NCBI RefSeq assembly: GCF_014207745.1
Contig: NZ_JACHJB010000001.1
Span: forward strand, 1,116,001 to 1,180,000
Source of the DNA: Nonomuraea muscovyensis
GTDB taxonomy: Bacteria; Actinomycetota; Actinomycetes; Streptosporangiales; Streptosporangiaceae
Length of the DNA stretch: 64,000 bases
Direction: 5' to 3'
How positions within the stretch are numbered: position 1 is the stretch's first letter; each line of letters begins with the position of its first letter. Shown here in pieces: positions 1 through 8,502 of this stretch. The position numbers and the translations under genes were made by a program. Under the pieces are notes generated by a model that saw nothing but the letters and a program-made list of their open reading frames with translations, was not told the origin of the DNA and did not search any database.

Positions 1-1
1 G

Positions 2-310
2 GCCCGGTTCGTGCCGACGGCGCTGGACGGGGTGCTGGAGGCGGCGCGCGAGCACGGGTTCCGGCTGCGCGGCTCGGCGGTGTCCGGACGGCTGCACCTT
101 GCGCCCGTGGGTGAGGTCAGCGCCGCGCGGGTGGCGGACGCGGTGGCCGGGTTCCGCGAGCGTACCCACGCGGCGGTTCTGCTGGCCTCGCCGTACGAGG
201 GCGTCGACCGGTGGGGCCGCACCGGCGCGCTGCCGCTGATGCGGCGGGTCAAGACACGGTTCGACCCCGGCCGGAGGATGTCTCCCGGACGGTTCGTGGG
301 AGGGATCTGA
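2..310 (+). CDS. glcE: Glycolate oxidase FAD-binding subunit GlcE, C-terminal fragment
   Basis: This reading frame is already open at the left edge, so only about the last 102 residues of the protein are present. The tail, with the motif FDPGRRMSPGRF just before the stop, is typical of the C-terminus of FAD-linked glycolate/lactate oxidase subunits, where it closes the substrate domain. The stop lies one base before the ATG of glcF, as in glcDEF operons, so the two products probably form one membrane-associated dehydrogenase complex that oxidises glycolate or lactate. The FAD-binding domain lies outside the window. The family call therefore rests on the tail plus the neighbour; another FAD-linked oxidase paired with an Fe-S subunit cannot be excluded. 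Confidence 0.75.
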   Translation, partial: ARFVPTALDGVLEAAREHGFRLRGSAVSGRLHLAPVGEVSAARVADAVAGFRERTHAAVLLASPYEGVDRWGRTGALPLMRRVKTRFDPGRRMSPGRFVGGI

Positions 311-311
311 C

Positions 312-1514
312 ATGGACCCCGAGTTGATCGACGACTGCGTGCACTGCGGGTTCTGCCTGCCGAGCTGCCCCACGTACGTGCTGTGGGGCGAGGAGATGGA
401 CTCGCCCCGCGGCCGGATCCACCTGATGGGGCAGCACGTCGGGGGCACCCCGGTGACGCCCGAGATGGCCGGCCACTTCGACGCCTGCCTGGGCTGCATG
501 GCGTGCGTGACCGCCTGCCCGTCGGGGGTGCGCTACGACCGGCTGATCGAGCAGACCAGGGCGGAGGTCGAACGGGTCCACGTGCGCGAGCCGCGGGAGC
601 GGGCGGTGCGCGGGCTGGTGTTCTCCCTGTTCCCCTACCCGCGCCGGCTGCGGCTGCTGCGCCCTGGGCTCGGGCTGGCCGAGCGGATGCGGCCGTTCCT
701 GGAACGGGTGCATCCGAGCCTGGGCGCGATGGCCGCGCTCGCGCCGCGCCCGGGTCCCCGGCAGCGGCTGCCGCGCCTGGTGCGGGCCCGGGGGCCGCGC
801 CGGGCCGTGGTGGGGATGCTCACCGGGTGCGTGCAGGGTGAGTTCTTCCCGCAGGTGAACGCGGCCACGGCGCGGGTGCTGGCGCTGGAGGGCTGCGACG
901 TGGTGATCCCCGCGGGCCAGGGCTGCTGCGGGGCGCTCAGCGTGCACTCCGGCCGCGCCGACCAGGCCAGGCGGCTGGCCCGCCGGACCGTCGCCGTCTT
1001 CCGCCGGGCGGGGGTCCGGACGGTCGTGGTGAACGCGGCCGGATGCGGGTCGTCGATGAAGGAGTACGGCGAGCTGCTCGGCGCCGACCCCGGGTTCAGG
1101 GTGGTGGACCTGTCGGAGTTCCTGGCCGAGCTGGGCCCGGCCGCCACCCGGCACCCGCTGCCGCTGACCGTGGCCTACCACGACGCCTGCCACCTGGCCC
1201 ACGCGCAGGGCGTCCGGGCGCAGCCGCGCGCGCTGCTGGCCCAGATCCCGGAGCTGGAGGTGCGTGAGGTGCCCGAGGCGGCCATCTGCTGCGGTTCGGC
1301 GGGTACGTACAACATCTTCCAGCCGGAGGCGGCGCGCGACCTCGGCGACCGGAAGGCCGAGGGCGTCGCCGCGACGGGCGCCGAGGTGCTCGTGTCGGCC
1401 AACCCGGGCTGCACGATGCAGATCGCCGCCGCGATGCGGCGCGCGGGCGGGAGCATCAGGGTGGCGCACACGGCCGAGGTGCTGGACGCCTCCCTGCGCG
1501 GAGTGTCCCTGTGA
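312..1514 (+). CDS. glcF: Glycolate oxidase iron-sulfur subunit GlcF
   Basis: This 400-residue protein has two ferredoxin-type clusters near the N-terminus: Cys9, 12, 15, 19 and Cys59, 62, 65, 69, each followed by Pro, so it should bind two [4Fe-4S] centres. Two CCG domains follow, marked by GCCGALSVHSG, HDACHLAH and CCGSAGTYN, as in GlcF and the LutA/heterodisulfide reductase family. Its length is close to the usual ~400 residues. In the family it passes electrons from the flavin subunit (the gene just upstream, one base away) to the quinone pool. The stop overlaps the GTG start of the IclR regulator (GTGA), which indicates one transcript. L-lactate rather than glycolate is a possible substrate. 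Confidence 0.88.
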   Translation: MDPELIDDCVHCGFCLPSCPTYVLWGEEMDSPRGRIHLMGQHVGGTPVTPEMAGHFDACLGCMACVTACPSGVRYDRLIEQTRAEVERVHVREPRERAVRGLVFSLFPYPRRLRLLRPGLGLAERMRPFLERVHPSLGAMAALAPRPGPRQRLPRLVRARGPRRAVVGMLTGCVQGEFFPQVNAATARVLALEGCDVVIPAGQGCCGALSVHSGRADQARRLARRTVAVFRRAGVRTVVVNAAGCGSSMKEYGELLGADPGFRVVDLSEFLAELGPAATRHPLPLTVAYHDACHLAHAQGVRAQPRALLAQIPELEVREVPEAAICCGSAGTYNIFQPEAARDLGDRKAEGVAATGAEVLVSANPGCTMQIAAAMRRAGGSIRVAHTAEVLDASLRGVSL

Positions 1515-2260
1515 GCGTGCAGTCGGTCGAGCGGGCGCTCGACGTGCTGGAGGCGCTGGCCGAGCACGGCGGCGAGGCGGCGCTGTCGGAGATCGCCGCC
1601 AGGACCGGCCTGCCGTACGGGACCATCCATCGGCTGCTGCAGACGCTGCTGACGCGCGGCTACGTGCGCCAGGAGTCCGACCGCCGCTACGCGCTGGGCG
1701 CCGGGCTGGTGCGCCTGGGCGGCGTGGCCGAGGGCATGGTGGGCACGTGGGCGCGGCCCCACCTGGCCAAGATGGTGGAGCTGTCGGGCGAGACGGCCAA
1801 CCTGGCCGTGCTGGAGGGCGACTTCATCGTCTACGTGGCGCAGGTGCCGTCGCCGCGCCGGCTGCGGATGTTCGCGGAGGTGGGCAGGCGGGTGCTGCCG
1901 CACAGCACCGCCGTGGGCAAGGTGCTGCTGGCCGGCCGGGCCGCCGAGGAGGCCGTGACTCTGCTGGAGCGCACCGGCATGCCGCGACGCACCCCCAACA
2001 CGATCACCGAGACCCGCGCCATGCTCGCCGAGCTGGCCCTGGTCAGGGACCGCGGCTACGCCCTCGACCTCGGCGAGGAGGAGCTGGGCGTGCACTGCCT
2101 CGCCGTACCCGTGCACGACGGCGAGCGGGTGGTGGCCGCGATGTCGGTGTCGGGGCCGGCCGAGCGGATCGACGCGGTGGACCGGGACGAGCTGGCCGAG
2201 GGCATGCGGAAGATCGCCCATGCCTTCGGCACCGAGCTGGGGCCGCCCGCCGGGCGCTGA
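1511..2260 (+). CDS. IclR-family transcriptional regulator
   Basis: A 249-residue protein with an N-terminal winged helix (about residues 4-65; the recognition helix region includes GLPYGTIHRLLQTL) and a C-terminal IclR effector domain (about 75-245) with the typical PHSTAVGKVLLA segment. IclR proteins bind operators as dimers or tetramers and sense small organic acids or aromatics. The GTG start lies inside the glcF stop codon, so the regulator is translationally coupled to the oxidase genes, and control of that operon by glycolate, lactate or glyoxylate is a reasonable inference. No operator is visible because the operon promoter lies outside the window. Confidence 0.85.
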   Translation: MSVQSVERALDVLEALAEHGGEAALSEIAARTGLPYGTIHRLLQTLLTRGYVRQESDRRYALGAGLVRLGGVAEGMVGTWARPHLAKMVELSGETANLAVLEGDFIVYVAQVPSPRRLRMFAEVGRRVLPHSTAVGKVLLAGRAAEEAVTLLERTGMPRRTPNTITETRAMLAELALVRDRGYALDLGEEELGVHCLAVPVHDGERVVAAMSVSGPAERIDAVDRDELAEGMRKIAHAFGTELGPPAGR

Positions 2261-2289
2261 AGGATGCGGCTCGCGGTTACGGTGGGGGC

Positions 2290-2502
2290 ATGTGCCGAAG
2301 CATCAAGACGCTGCGCCCGCCGTACACGGAGGACGTGACCGAGGACGACGTGCGGGCGGCGGCCCTGCAGTACGTCCGCAAGATCTCCGGGTTCCGCGCG
2401 CCCGCCGCGCACAACGCCGAGGCGTTCGACCGGGCGGTGGAGACGATCGCCCGCGCGTCGGAGGAGTTGCTCGGCGCGCTGCAGGTGCGCGGAGGGCGTT
2501 GA
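2290..2502 (+). CDS. DUF2277 family small protein
   Basis: A 70-residue protein that starts MCRSIKTLRPP and contains AALQYVRKISGF, both hallmarks of the DUF2277 family of short bacterial proteins of unknown function. It lies 29 bases after the IclR stop on the same strand and could be read with it. The start ATG is preceded by a G-rich stretch (GGTGGGGGC) that can serve as a weak ribosome site. Its function is unknown. The length and overall helical character are normal for the family. Confidence 0.8.
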   Translation: MCRSIKTLRPPYTEDVTEDDVRAAALQYVRKISGFRAPAAHNAEAFDRAVETIARASEELLGALQVRGGR

Positions 2503-2580
2503 CGCGCGCGGGCCGTTGACAGGGCGGCCCGGCGGGAGAAGTCTCCGGGGTGACCGGATCTCCATCCGCAGGGGGCCGCC

Positions 2581-4506
2581 ATGATCAGCGGGCTGTACCA
2601 GGGGCAGGACGGCGACACGCGGCTGGAGCTGCGGATCGACGTGGACGGCGGGCGGCCGACGGGCCGGGTGAGCGGCGACCTGTTCTCCGTGGCGGGGGCC
2701 ACCACCGCGTACACCGGCTCGTTCGTCGTGCACGCCCCGGCCGTGCTGGCCGAGGGGAGCCGCACGCGCGTCACGGGGCGTGGCGCGTTCACCTTCGACG
2801 CCGGCACGAGTGATGTGAGCGTCACGCTCACCGCCGGGTCCGGCACCGCGAAGGTGGCCGGCCGCACCTACCGGGTGGCGTTCGTCTCGCCGCACTTCCG
2901 CCAGGTGCTGCTGGAGCAGGACGCGGTGGCGGGCACCGTGCCGTTCACCGCCTACCACACCGGCACGCTGCCCGGCCCGTCCGGCTCCGCGCCGCGGGAG
3001 CTGGGCGTGGCGGCCGCGTTCGCCGAGGCGGGGGTCGGGCTGACCGTGGCCGAGCCGGGCGTGATCCCGGTCGAGGGCGCGGGCGCCGACCTGACGTGGG
3101 ACGACGCCGAGCTGCACCACGCGATGACGCAGCAGTTCAGCCGGTTCGGCGACGCGGCGGCCTGGCGGGTGTGGCTGCTGGTGGCCAGTCGGCACGTGGG
3201 CGGCTACCGGGGCATCATGTTCGACCACAACGGCGCCCACCAGCGGCAGGGCGCCGCCGTGTTCTACGACGCGATCAAGGGGGACACGCCGCAGGCGCGG
3301 CGGGCGCAGTTACGCACGTACGTGCACGAGCTCGGGCACGCCTTCAACCTGCTGCACTCCTGGCAGAAGCACCTGGCCAGGCCGCCGCAGCCGCTCGGCC
3401 CCGACGGCGGCTTCGGCGACCTGTCGTGGATGAACTACGCGCACCACTACCGGCCCGGCGGCGAGGCGGGCTACTGGGCGGCGTTCCCCTTCGCGTTCAC
3501 CGAGGCCGAGCTGGTGCACCTGCGGCACGGCTTCTTCCACGACGTGGCGATGGGCGCCCACGCCTTCGGCACGGGCGCGGCCGAGGTAGAGCCGTTCGAG
3601 CCGCCGGTGGAGGACCACTCGGGGCTGCGGCTGGAGGTGCGGGCCAAGGACTGGTTCGGCTTCGGCGAGCCGGTCGTGGTCGAGCTGAAACTGTCGGTCA
3701 CGGGAGAGCCGCGCACCACGCACGGCCACCTGCATCCCGACACCGAATTCACGCAGGTGGCCGTCACCCGGCCGGACGGCCGGACCGTGCTGTACCGGCC
3801 GATGCTGCGCCACTGCGCCGACTCCGCCGGCGAGGTGCGGCTCGACGCGGCGAACCCGGCCCTGTACCGCAGCGCCTACATCGGGCACGGCCGTGACGGC
3901 CACCACTTCCAGCAGCCGGGCGAGTACCACGTGCGCGCCCAGTACGCCGCCGCCGACGGCTCGCGCATCGTCTCGGCCCCGTGTCTGGTCCGGGTCCGCT
4001 ACCCGGCGGGCGTCGACGACCACCGGGTGGCCGAGCTGATGCTCGGCGAGGAGCAGGGCGTGCTGTTCTCGCTGCTCGGCTCCGACTCGCCGCGGCTGCG
4101 CTCCGGCAACGAGGCGCTGGACGAGCTGATCGACCGGTACGGCGGGCACCCGCTGTCGGTGTACGCCCGGATGGTCAAGGGGCTCAACGCCGAGCGGGGC
4201 TTCAAGGCGCTCACCGTGGACCGGCGGTTGCGGGTCAGGCCGCCGGACCCCGCGCAGGGCGTCGAACTGCTCACGGCGGTGACCCGCGAGGCCGGCGCCG
4301 GCAGCCTGGTCGACAACATCACCCTGAACATGGTGCTACGCCGCCTGGCCAGGGCCGAGGCACGGCGGGGCGCCCCGGATCGGGCCCGGGCGGTGCTGGA
4401 CCGGATGGTGACGCTGTTCGAGGGCAGAGGGATCAACCCGATCGTGCTCGGGCGGATCAAGCGGCAGGCGGAGCAGGCGAAGGCCGCCCTCACCGGCCCG
4501 GAGTGA
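2581..4506 (+). CDS. Putative metzincin-like zinc metallopeptidase, multidomain, no signal peptide
   Basis: A 641-residue protein. The first ~115 residues are beta-rich and repetitive. Residues 249-259 read HELGHAFNLLH, an HExxHxxxxxH zinc site, and SWMNYAH follows about 30 residues later, resembling the Met-turn of metzincins, so a zinc-dependent peptidase fold is likely. The usual Gly after the second His is Asn here. After about residue 345 come beta-sandwich-like segments, and the last ~130 residues are helical. No signal peptide or membrane segment is visible, which is unusual because most metzincins are secreted. A good ribosome site (AGGGGG) precedes the ATG. I do not recognise a named family; the substrate is unknown. 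Confidence 0.65.
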   Translation: MISGLYQGQDGDTRLELRIDVDGGRPTGRVSGDLFSVAGATTAYTGSFVVHAPAVLAEGSRTRVTGRGAFTFDAGTSDVSVTLTAGSGTAKVAGRTYRVAFVSPHFRQVLLEQDAVAGTVPFTAYHTGTLPGPSGSAPRELGVAAAFAEAGVGLTVAEPGVIPVEGAGADLTWDDAELHHAMTQQFSRFGDAAAWRVWLLVASRHVGGYRGIMFDHNGAHQRQGAAVFYDAIKGDTPQARRAQLRTYVHELGHAFNLLHSWQKHLARPPQPLGPDGGFGDLSWMNYAHHYRPGGEAGYWAAFPFAFTEAELVHLRHGFFHDVAMGAHAFGTGAAEVEPFEPPVEDHSGLRLEVRAKDWFGFGEPVVVELKLSVTGEPRTTHGHLHPDTEFTQVAVTRPDGRTVLYRPMLRHCADSAGEVRLDAANPALYRSAYIGHGRDGHHFQQPGEYHVRAQYAAADGSRIVSAPCLVRVRYPAGVDDHRVAELMLGEEQGVLFSLLGSDSPRLRSGNEALDELIDRYGGHPLSVYARMVKGLNAERGFKALTVDRRLRVRPPDPAQGVELLTAVTREAGAGSLVDNITLNMVLRRLARAEARRGAPDRARAVLDRMVTLFEGRGINPIVLGRIKRQAEQAKAALTGPE

Positions 4507-4544
4507 GCTGCAGTGGAGCCGGAGAGAGCTTGGCGCGAACCCGG

Positions 4545-4991
4545 CTACCGCCCGCGCGTGACCGGGCGCCCGCCCTGGCAGGTGATGGTGACCTCGACCT
4601 CCTCGCCCTCGCCGCCCGGCTCGAACTCCACCGACGCCTCCAGGCCCGGCCCCGCCTCGACGCCGTCCACGGAGTAGCCCTGGGCGGGGCTCCACGAGCG
4701 CAGCGTCACCCGGGCTCCCTCACAGGAGGCGATCACGGTGCCGCCGGGCGTCTGGACCAGCCTGTCCACGCGCGTGACGGACGGGGTGGGGGTGGCCGGA
4801 CCCGGCGAGGTCGTGCCCCGCGTGGCGGTGGGGGCCGGGGTGATCGAGGCCAGGGCGGCCCGCACCTCCTCCCCGCTGAGCACGCGGCCGGAGGTGCCGG
4901 TGAGCGCGCCGCCGAGCAGCCCGAGCACCGCCACGGCGGCGCCCGTCGCGGCGACGGCGGTGGCTGCCCAGGCCAGGACGAGTCGCTTCAC
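4545..4991 (-). CDS. Membrane-anchored or secreted protein with Pro/Thr linker
   Basis: A 148-residue protein with a basic start (VKRL), a hydrophobic segment of about 25 residues acting as membrane anchor or signal peptide, a Pro/Thr-rich linker around residues 50-70, and a small C-terminal domain with two cysteines that could form a disulfide outside the cell. I chose the GTG at 4991 because GGGGAAG sits about 8 bases upstream; an in-frame ATG at 5009 is possible. The gene is divergent from the response regulator at 5084, and the 11-bp repeated boxes lie between them, so it may belong to that regulon. Family not recognised. Confidence 0.6.
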   Translation of the reverse strand: MKRLVLAWAATAVAATGAAVAVLGLLGGALTGTSGRVLSGEEVRAALASITPAPTATRGTTSPGPATPTPSVTRVDRLVQTPGGTVIASCEGARVTLRSWSPAQGYSVDGVEAGPGLEASVEFEPGGEGEEVEVTITCQGGRPVTRGR

Positions 4992-5015
4992 CGCCCCAGC
5001 TTCCCCCATCCCGGA

Positions 5016-5042
5016 CTAAGCCCCGGTTAAGGCGACGATAAG
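5016..5042. promoter_or_regulatory. Triple 11-bp-spaced TAAG boxes, candidate OmpR-type operator
   Basis: TAAG occurs at 5017, 5028 and 5039, so three copies are spaced exactly 11 bp, one helical turn apart. Direct repeats with this spacing are typical binding sites for OmpR/PhoB response regulators. They end just before the expected -35 region of the response regulator gene. A -10-like TACCGT at 5070-5075 would start transcription close to the ATG at 5084, suggesting a leaderless, activated promoter. A similar array precedes the PepSY gene at 8564. Confidence 0.6.
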
Positions 5043-5083
5043 AACGCCGGCGCAGCCGTCGGCACCGTCTACCGTTTCCGTAT

Positions 5084-5761
5084 ATGGCTGACATCCTGCT
5101 CATCGAGGACGACGTGACGATCCGCACGGCGCTGAGCCGTGGCCTGGGCGACCTGGGCCACGCGGTGTCCTCCTCCCCCACGGCGTTCGACGGGCTGCGG
5201 CTGGCGGTCGACGGCCGTCCCGACCTCATTGTGCTGGACCTCGGCCTGCCCGATCTGGACGGCGTGGAGCTGCTGCGCATGCTGCGCGCGGTGAGCCGGG
5301 TGCCGGTGATCGTCGCGACCGCCCGCGACGGGGACGCCGAGATGGTGCCGGTGCTCGACGCCGGCGCCGACGACTACGTGGTCAAGCCGTTCAGCGCCGC
5401 GCAGCTCGACGCGCGCATCCGCGCGGTGCTGCGGCGGGCCGGCGAACCGGCCCCCGAGCAGCTGAAGGTGGGCGGGCTGCGGATCGACCCCCGGGCTCGC
5501 TCGGCCGCGCTCGACGGCACGACGCTGGACCTCACGCCGCGCGAGTTCGACGTGCTGCACTACCTCGCGGCCCGGCCGGGCGAGGTGGTGACCAAGCGGG
5601 AGCTGCTCACGGAGGTCTGGCAGCTCCCGTACGGCGGGGCCGACAAGACGGTGGACGTGCACCTGTCGTGGCTGCGCCGCAAGCTCGGTGAGACCGCCTC
5701 GGAGCCCCGCTACCTGCACACCGTCCGAGGGGTCGGCGTGAAGCTGGTCGAGCCGGCATGA
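5084..5761 (+). CDS. OmpR-family two-component response regulator
   Basis: A 225-residue protein. The N-terminal receiver domain (1-115) has the acidic pair at residues 9-10, the phospho-acceptor Asp52 in the LDLGLPD motif, Thr79 and Lys101 (VVKPF). The C-terminal winged helix (about 128-222) has the typical LTPREFDVLHYL and VDVHLSWLRRKLG segments. It overlaps the sensor kinase gene by four bases (ATGA), so the pair is translationally coupled. The 11-bp-spaced TAAG boxes upstream suggest autoregulation. The stimulus is unknown; nearby cell-envelope proteins (a membrane-anchored protein and a PepSY protein) point towards an envelope role. Confidence 0.93.
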   Translation: MADILLIEDDVTIRTALSRGLGDLGHAVSSSPTAFDGLRLAVDGRPDLIVLDLGLPDLDGVELLRMLRAVSRVPVIVATARDGDAEMVPVLDAGADDYVVKPFSAAQLDARIRAVLRRAGEPAPEQLKVGGLRIDPRARSAALDGTTLDLTPREFDVLHYLAARPGEVVTKRELLTEVWQLPYGGADKTVDVHLSWLRRKLGETASEPRYLHTVRGVGVKLVEPA

Positions 5762-7011
5762 GGCACTGGCTGGCGCTGCTGGTGGCGGCCACCACCTCCG
5801 TGGTGCTGATCGCGCTGCTGGTGCCGATGGCGCTGCTGATCAGGGCCGTGGCCGAGAACGGCGCGATGAGCCGCGCCACGGCGGCGGCGGAGTCCGTGAA
5901 CGTCGCCGTCGGCACTCCGGACCTGGAGCTGGCGGTGCAGCACGTGGCGCGCCCGGTGACGGTGTTCCTGCCGGACGGGCGGACGCTCGGCGCCCCGGCT
6001 CCCCGTTCGGACGCGGTACGGCTGGCGGCTACGGGCCGCAGCGTGACCGCGGAGGCGCCCGGCGGCAGGGAGGTGCTGTCGTCGGCCCAGTCCGCCGACG
6101 GCACCGTGGTGATCCGCGTGTTCGTCGGTGACGCCGAGCTGGCCCGCGGCGTGCGGGAGGCGTGGGGGGCGCTGCTGGCGCTCGGGCTCGCGCTGGTGGT
6201 GCTCGGCATCCTGCTGGCCGACCGGCTCGCGCTGGCCGTGACCAGGCCCGTCGACGGGCTGGCCCGCGTCTCGCACCGGCTGGCGGGCGGCGACCTCGCC
6301 GCGCGGGCGGAGCCGGGCGGGCCGCCCGAGGTGCGTTCGGTGGCACTGGCCCTGAACCATCTCGCCGGCCGGATCGGCGACCTGCTCGCCGCCGAGCGCG
6401 AGTCGGCGGCGGACCTGTCGCACCGGCTGCGCACGCCGCTGACCGGGTTGCGGCTGGACGCCGAGTCGCTGCGCGACCCCGAGGAGGCGGCCCGCGTGGG
6501 CGCTCGGGTGGACGCGCTCGAACGGGCCGTGAGCGCCGTCATCACCGACGCCCGCCGCCGCACGGCTGACCGGGCGAGCTGCGACGCCGCCGCGGTCGTG
6601 CGGGACCGGGTGCGCTTCTGGTCGGTGCTGGCCGAGGACCAGGGCCGGGAGGTCACCGTCTCCCTGCCCGCCGGGGAGTTGCCCGTGGCCGTGGGCGAGG
6701 GCGACCTGGCGGCGTGCGTGGACGCGCTGCTGGGCAACGTCTTCGCGCACACGCCCGAGGAGGTGCCGTTCTCCGTGCGGCTGGAGCGGCGGCCCGGCGG
6801 CGCGGGGCTGACCGTGAGCGACGCGGGGCCGGGGTTCGACGCGACCCTGCTGCGGAGGGGCGGCAGCGGCGGCGGCTCGACGGGCCTCGGCCTGGACATC
6901 GCCCGCCGTACCGCCGAGTCGTCGGGCGGCTCCCTGACCGTCTCCAGCGCCCCGGAAGGCGGCGCGGTCGTGGAGCTCGTGCTCTGCGTGCCGGAGGCGG
7001 ACGGCTCTTAG
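5758..7011 (+). CDS. Two-component sensor histidine kinase
   Basis: A 417-residue membrane kinase: a first transmembrane helix at about residues 4-27, a short extracytoplasmic sensor loop, a second helix at about 138-160, a HAMP segment, a dimerisation/phosphoacceptor domain with His222 in LSHRLRTPLTGL, and a C-terminal ATPase domain with N box (GNVFAHTPEE), G1 (DAGPGF) and G2 (STGLGLDIA). The kinase core is complete. It is the partner of the response regulator just upstream, with which it overlaps by four bases. The small extracytoplasmic domain of about 110 residues shows no recognisable ligand-binding motif, so the signal cannot be named. Confidence 0.92.
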   Translation: MRHWLALLVAATTSVVLIALLVPMALLIRAVAENGAMSRATAAAESVNVAVGTPDLELAVQHVARPVTVFLPDGRTLGAPAPRSDAVRLAATGRSVTAEAPGGREVLSSAQSADGTVVIRVFVGDAELARGVREAWGALLALGLALVVLGILLADRLALAVTRPVDGLARVSHRLAGGDLAARAEPGGPPEVRSVALALNHLAGRIGDLLAAERESAADLSHRLRTPLTGLRLDAESLRDPEEAARVGARVDALERAVSAVITDARRRTADRASCDAAAVVRDRVRFWSVLAEDQGREVTVSLPAGELPVAVGEGDLAACVDALLGNVFAHTPEEVPFSVRLERRPGGAGLTVSDAGPGFDATLLRRGGSGGGSTGLGLDIARRTAESSGGSLTVSSAPEGGAVVELVLCVPEADGS

Positions 7012-7128
7012 AAGGCATCTGACCCAGCTTCTGGCCCGCCTGCCGCTCCGATACGGACAGATCATGACGTAACAAGGGCAGATGCGCTCCAAGCTGTCCG
7101 TCCCCCACGTTCGAGCGTCGAGACGGCG

Positions 7129-7500
7129 TCAAGCGTCACGGACGAAGTTCGCGCAATCCGGACATTCGTCGAGATACCGGTGTCGGCACTCGACGGCGTG
7201 CCGCAGGAAAGTGATGGCCTGCTGTCTGCTGAGGATCTCGTTCTCGAGTGCAGCGATCTTCGCCCGTACAACGGCCTGCGCCGTCGACTTCTTCGGCGCC
7301 ATGGCGGCGACGACTTCCGGCAACGACAGTCCGACGCGCCGCAGTTTCAGCACGGTGCGTGCCTGTTCCACAGCATTGTCGTCGTAGAGGCGGTAGCCGT
7401 TGTCATCACGACGCACGGTGAGCGCCCCCTCATGTTCCCAGTGCCGAAGGACGTGGGCTTCGATACCGAGCTCCGCAGCCACCTCTCCGATCGTCCTCAC
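7129..7500 (-). CDS. MerR-family transcriptional regulator with C-terminal Cys cluster
   Basis: A 123-residue protein with an N-terminal MerR winged helix (TIGEVAAELGIEAHVLRHWE, then GYRLYDD), a long dimerisation helix, and a short C-terminal segment holding Cys105, Cys113 and Cys116 together with several His residues, a possible metal- or redox-sensing site. The start is GTG; two adjacent GTG codons (7503 and 7500) are possible, and I use 7500 because GCAAGG then has an 8-base spacing. It is divergent from an NmrA-type oxidoreductase only 48 bases away. This arrangement usually means the regulator controls that neighbour. Confidence 0.82.
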   Translation of the reverse strand: MRTIGEVAAELGIEAHVLRHWEHEGALTVRRDDNGYRLYDDNAVEQARTVLKLRRVGLSLPEVVAAMAPKKSTAQAVVRAKIAALENEILSRQQAITFLRHAVECRHRYLDECPDCANFVRDA

Positions 7501-7548
7501 CACAGACGCCTTGCCTTCATGTCGACCTGAACCCTTACCCTCTCGACC

Positions 7549-8409
7549 ATGTCCGAAGCCACCCGTCCCACCATTCTGGTCACCGGCGCGGCCGGCAACC
7601 TCGGCAGTGAGGTCGTCGACCGACTTCTGGCACGCGGTGCTCGCGTGCGCCGCTTGGTGCGCCGGCAAGCCGGTGCGCGCGCCGGAGCTGAGCAGGTGGT
7701 CGGCGACCTCACAGATCCCCAGGTCGTCCGTGCCGCGCTCGTGGGGGTCGACGCCGTCCTTCTCGTCTGGCCGCGGCTCGACGCAGCCTCCGCGCACGGC
7801 CCGGTCGCGGAACTCGCCGCAGCGGCACCCCGTGTCGTCTACGTGTCCTCGTCAGCCGTGGACGACCAGGCTGTGCGTCAGAGTGATCCAATCGTCCAGG
7901 TGCACTCGGACATGGAAGCACTCCTGCACGATGCCGGCCTGCGATCGGTGGTGCTGCGCAGCGACACGTTGGCCTCCAACGCCCGTGGCTGGGCGGCGCA
8001 GTTGCGAGCGGGTGACGGGGTGGCGGGTCCGGATATGGCCCGCACGGCTGTCGTCGACGAGCGCGATGTCGCCGATGCGGCTGTCGCCGTGTTGCTCGCG
8101 GGCCGCGGTCAACCGGAGCACGGCCCGTACGTGCTGACGGGACCCGAAGTGCTCAGCCGCGCCGACCAGGTCGAACGCCTGGGCGTCGCGCTCCGGCGCC
8201 GTCTCCGCTTCGAAGCACTCCCCGCCGACCTGGCGCGGTCGCGCATGCTCGCCGACGGCCGTCCCGAGCGGCTGGTGGAAGCGCTGATCGCCGCCTCGGC
8301 GCGACGACCGGAGTCCGACCTCATCACCGATCACGTCGAGCGCCTTACCGGCCACCCCGCCGGCACCTTCGCGCAGTGGGCCGTCGACCACGCGGTCGAG
8401 TTCAGCTGA
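7549..8409 (+). CDS. NmrA-like NAD(P)-binding oxidoreductase
   Basis: A 286-residue atypical short-chain dehydrogenase. It has an N-terminal Rossmann fold with the dinucleotide motif TGAAGNLGSEV (about residues 12-22) and the arginine pair expected for NADP preference shortly after (RRLVRR). The catalytic Tyr-x3-Lys of classical SDRs is not evident, which fits the NmrA/quinone-reductase-like branch that binds NAD(P)H as a sensor or reduces quinones. It lies head-to-head with the MerR gene and is probably its target. The stop is followed by a non-coding stretch that carries the 11-bp-spaced boxes ahead of the PepSY gene. Confidence 0.83.
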   Translation: MSEATRPTILVTGAAGNLGSEVVDRLLARGARVRRLVRRQAGARAGAEQVVGDLTDPQVVRAALVGVDAVLLVWPRLDAASAHGPVAELAAAAPRVVYVSSSAVDDQAVRQSDPIVQVHSDMEALLHDAGLRSVVLRSDTLASNARGWAAQLRAGDGVAGPDMARTAVVDERDVADAAVAVLLAGRGQPEHGPYVLTGPEVLSRADQVERLGVALRRRLRFEALPADLARSRMLADGRPERLVEALIAASARRPESDLITDHVERLTGHPAGTFAQWAVDHAVEFS

Positions 8410-8502
8410 CGCGGTGACCCCGATCGGCTTCGTGCCCGTCCCGCATGCGACGCCAGCGGGTCGTTCCCGACCCGAACCGGCCCACGACTCCGGGCCAGGA
8501 CT

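Noticed and set aside
7509..7551. Imperfect inverted repeat around CATGTCGA/TCGACCATG as a MerR operator
   Set aside because: The arms differ by one base in spacing and one arm contains the NmrA start codon; the match is too weak to report as an operator.
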